Translations under genes and position numbers: made by a program
Shown here: positions 32,000 to 34,531 of the stretch, one piece after another
Layout: each line of letters starts with the position of its first letter
How positions within the stretch are numbered: the first letter of the stretch is position 1
Notes under the pieces: generated by a model
The model's input: the letters and a program-made list of their open reading frames with translations, nothing else
What the model was told of the DNA's origin: nothing
Databases searched by the model: none
DNA from: Fibrobacter sp.
GTDB taxonomy: Bacteria; Fibrobacterota; Fibrobacteria; Fibrobacterales; Fibrobacteraceae
Length of the DNA stretch: 34,531 bases
Direction: 5' to 3'
Assembly: GCA_024399065.1 (NCBI GenBank)
Contig: JAKSIB010000035.1
Span: forward strand, 1-34,531

Positions 32000-32280
32000 G
32001 CTGTAATTGCGGCTGTGGCTGCGACGGAAAAACAAAAAAGTGGAACGTCGAGCCGAAATTCTCTGAACTGAAGAAGGGCGACAAAGTCGAAATCGTTGGC
32101 TACAACGATGGCGATGCCCGTTACAAGTCCAAGTTGCTGTCCATGGGCCTTGTCCGTGGTGTAACTCTGGAAGTCATGCAGGTGGCACCTCTCGGTGACC
32201 CCATTGAGGTGAGTGTTCTTAGCTATCGCCTTTCCCTGCGTAAAAATGAAGCTGAAGTTCTTAAGTTGAAGAGGATCTAA
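31996..32280 (+). CDS. feoA: FeoA with an N-terminal cysteine cluster
   Basis: The 94-residue protein carries the FeoA SH3-like domain (about 20-94): LKKGDKVEIVGYN, LLSMGLVRGVTLEV, DPIEVSV and LSLRKNEAEVLKL. FeoA assists FeoB in ferrous iron uptake. The first nine residues, MSCNCGCGC, hold four Cys in a C-x-C-x-C-x-C pattern not normal for FeoA. It overlaps both neighbours (ATGA with the regulator, TAATG with feoB), so the three are translated together. Confidence 0.92.
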   Translation: MSCNCGCGCDGKTKKWNVEPKFSELKKGDKVEIVGYNDGDARYKSKLLSMGLVRGVTLEVMQVAPLGDPIEVSVLSYRLSLRKNEAEVLKLKRI

Positions 32281-34531
32281 TGTCTCCCAAGCCGTTTACT
32301 ATTGCTATTGCAGGTAACCCGAACTGTGGTAAAACTGCTCTGTTTAACGCCCTCACTGGCTCTCGTCAGCATGTGGGTAACTGGCCTGGCGTTACCGTCG
32401 AAAAGAAAGAAGGCTTTTTTGATTTAGGTGATCGCCATATTCGCGTGGTGGACCTTCCGGGTACCTACGCTCTCTTCGCCAATGCTGAAGATGAACGTGC
32501 CGCTGTTGACTTCCTCCTGACTCGCGAAGCCAACTTGATCGTGAATATTGTTGACGCTACCAATATTGAACGCAACTTGTTCCTCACTTCCCAGATTGTG
32601 GATATGCAGCAGCCTATGGTTATTGCTGTGAACATGATGGATATTGCTGAAGCTCGCGGCCTCAACATTGATTTGGAAGCTCTTTCCAAGCGCTTTGGCG
32701 TACCGGTAGTACCTCTTTCTGCTGTAAGCGAAAAGAGCATTACCAATTTCATTAGCCAGATGACCCATGTGATTTCTAGCGCCATCACCATTCCTACCGC
32801 TCTTACTTATGGCGAAAAGGTTGAAGGTGTCGTTAAGGAATTGGAGCCGGTCGTTTCTCCGGTGGCAAAGCTCTTGGATGCTGAATCCCGCTGGGTTGCC
32901 CTTATGTACTTGGGTAACGAAAAGAGCTACGCAGATAAGTTTGCAGAAGCAAAAGTAACGCTGAACAAGGCTGACATCACCGCAAAGCTGGGCGAAGAAT
33001 CTGAATTCGTTTTGGCCGATGCTCGTTATAGCTTGGCTCACGAAATTGCTGGCGAAGTTCTTGTTGGTGATCGCAGCAAAAAGACATTCTCCGACAAGCT
33101 TGATTCCATCCTTTTGAATCGTTGGCTCGCCTTGCCGATTTTCTTGCTGATCATGTACCTGGTGTTCTGGGTTGCAGTGACTATCGGTAGCGCATTCATC
33201 GACTTCTTTGATATTCTCTTTGGTGCTGTTTTTGTAGACGGCCTCGGCTACTTGCTCACTGATGTAATCGGAGCACCCGCTTGGATTTCTGCAGTTCTTG
33301 CCGATGGTGTTGGCGCTGGTATTCAGACTGTGTCTACCTTTATTCCGGTGATCTTCTTCATGTTCCTCTGCCTTACCTTCTTGGAAGACTCTGGTTACAT
33401 GGCTCGCGCCGCCTTCGTGGCAGACCGCTTTATGAGATTCCTGGGCCTCCCTGGTCGTGCATTCGTTCCCATGATGGTGGGCTTTGGTTGCGGCGTTCCG
33501 GGTATTATGGGTTCTCGCGTTCTTGAAAGCAAGCGTGAACGCTTCCTCACTATCTTCCTGGTTCCCTTCATGAGCTGCGGCGCTCGCCTTCCGGTGTATG
33601 CATTGTTCGCTGCTGCATTCTTTGGCACTCAGGCTGGTACTGTTGTGTTCGCCCTCTATTTGGCAGGCGTTGTCTTCGCAATCGCTTACGGCTTGTTCCT
33701 GAAGAAGTCTCTCTTCATGGGTCAATCCAGCAACTTTGTGATGGAACTTCCCAATTACCATTTCCCGAAAATCAAGTCCCTTCTGATCCACTCCTGGCTC
33801 AAACTGAAGGACTATGTGATTCGCGCTGGTAAGGTGATTACTGTTGCCGTGGCTATTCTCGGCTTCCTCAATGCCTTTGGTATTGTTGATAAGCTCTATA
33901 CAGACATTGACGGCAAAAAGACTGAAATCGTTAAGACCGAAGAAGGCTACTCCATGATGAAGGAAACTGAAGAAGGAAAGACTGAAGAAGTTGCCCTTCC
34001 TGAAGGCTTCGTTGTGGACGAATCCAAGATTGTGACTGAAAGCGAATTTACAACCGGTAATGGTGACTCCGAAAATAGTCTCCTTTCAGTAATCGGCAAG
34101 GCCATTACCCCTGTGTTTGAACCCTTTGGTGTCGAAGAAGATAACTGGCCGGCCTCCGTTTCCCTCTTTACCGGACTCTTGGCTAAGGAAGCTGTCATTG
34201 GCACCATGAACTCTCTGTACTCCATGGCTCCGAAGAGCGATGCAGTAGAAGCTTCTAAGGCTGAACCCGCTGCACCTTCTGAAGCCGCAGAAATTGTCGC
34301 TGAGGAAGCCCCGGCTCCGGAAAGTGTCCCCGTTGCCGCTGCTGATAGCGCAGCACCGGTTGCTGAAACTGCTGCTGAAACCATCGCTGCTACTGACTCC
34401 GCTGTTGCACCTGTCGCTGATAGTGCTACTGCTGAAGCTGCTGTTGAAACCGCCGCCGCCGAACCCGTTGCAGAAGCTCCCGCCGAAGAAGAAAAGCCTC
34501 TCATCGCAGGTGTTGACGAATGCCCTGCAGA
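32280..34531 (+). CDS. feoB: Ferrous iron transporter FeoB (3' truncated by window)
   Basis: The frame is open from ATG 32280 to the window end (750 codons). The N-terminal G domain has GNPNCGKT (12-19), VGNWPGVTVE, DLPGTY and VNMMD. The membrane part (from about residue 280) includes FVPMMVGFGCGVPGIMGSRV, whose Cys lies in a Gate motif, and LLAKEAVIGTMNSLY near 640. A loop of about 65 residues rich in Glu/Lys/Thr precedes that motif. After it comes a stretch of about 90 residues rich in Ala, Glu, Pro and Val, which is unusual. The protein imports Fe(II) across the inner membrane. Its length already exceeds the common 700-770 residues before the end. Confidence 0.95.
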   Translation, partial: MSPKPFTIAIAGNPNCGKTALFNALTGSRQHVGNWPGVTVEKKEGFFDLGDRHIRVVDLPGTYALFANAEDERAAVDFLLTREANLIVNIVDATNIERNLFLTSQIVDMQQPMVIAVNMMDIAEARGLNIDLEALSKRFGVPVVPLSAVSEKSITNFISQMTHVISSAITIPTALTYGEKVEGVVKELEPVVSPVAKLLDAESRWVALMYLGNEKSYADKFAEAKVTLNKADITAKLGEESEFVLADARYSLAHEIAGEVLVGDRSKKTFSDKLDSILLNRWLALPIFLLIMYLVFWVAVTIGSAFIDFFDILFGAVFVDGLGYLLTDVIGAPAWISAVLADGVGAGIQTVSTFIPVIFFMFLCLTFLEDSGYMARAAFVADRFMRFLGLPGRAFVPMMVGFGCGVPGIMGSRVLESKRERFLTIFLVPFMSCGARLPVYALFAAAFFGTQAGTVVFALYLAGVVFAIAYGLFLKKSLFMGQSSNFVMELPNYHFPKIKSLLIHSWLKLKDYVIRAGKVITVAVAILGFLNAFGIVDKLYTDIDGKKTEIVKTEEGYSMMKETEEGKTEEVALPEGFVVDESKIVTESEFTTGNGDSENSLLSVIGKAITPVFEPFGVEEDNWPASVSLFTGLLAKEAVIGTMNSLYSMAPKSDAVEASKAEPAAPSEAAEIVAEEAPAPESVPVAAADSAAPVAETAAETIAATDSAVAPVADSATAEAAVETAAAEPVAEAPAEEEKPLIAGVDECPA

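Noticed and set aside
33947-34504. Ala/Ser-rich minus-strand frame of 185 codons
   Set aside because: It is the complement of the Ala/Glu-rich part of feoB.

Overview
The window reads as chromosomal DNA of a Fibrobacter-type cellulolytic bacterium (phylum Fibrobacterota). The evidence is internal: two FISUMP (Fibrobacter succinogenes major paralogous domain) lipoproteins with poly-serine linkers, a run of secreted GH5 and GH8 glycanases plus the C-terminus of a CBM11-bearing enzyme, and balanced base composition. No tRNA, rRNA, CRISPR array or complete insertion sequence was recognised.

Layout. 1-3329: C-terminus of a secreted glycanase with a CBM11-like module, then a membrane-anchored EAL protein. 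3335-6224: citrate synthase and a class I aminotransferase on the minus strand, with heptanucleotide arrays around them. 6325-11700: an accessory island on the minus strand holding two recently duplicated FISUMP lipoprotein genes, a broken LEPR-motif gene, an Rpn-family nuclease, gene remnants, several palindromic repeat elements and a YefM/RelE-like toxin-antitoxin pair. 11821-17280: ilvE, a GH8 glycanase and maeB on the plus strand, each with its own terminator. 17279-25651: four consecutive GH5 enzymes on the minus strand, each followed by its own or a shared terminator. 25787-31258: a minus-strand operon of an outer-membrane barrel protein, nnr, polA and a 37-residue membrane peptide. 31437-34531: a DtxR-family regulator, feoA and feoB with an operator array; feoB runs off the window.

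The secreted enzymes would cut beta-glucans outside the cell; three of the GH5 enzymes and the first gene carry carbohydrate-binding-like modules, and most end in a C-terminal tail resembling Por-type sorting domains. gltA, maeB, ilvE and the aminotransferase are central carbon and amino acid metabolism.

The most unusual material is in the accessory island. A family of about 77-106 bp elements (copies at 3335-3412, 6828-6904 and 9622-9727) keeps similar flanks around a central palindrome whose sequence differs in each copy. One copy splits a LEPR-motif reading frame that closes exactly when the 77 bp are removed; another is missing from the homologous site in the second FISUMP copy. A separate heptamer repeat (AGGYTCS-like) begins directly after the stop codons of two genes and also lies in the gltA leader.
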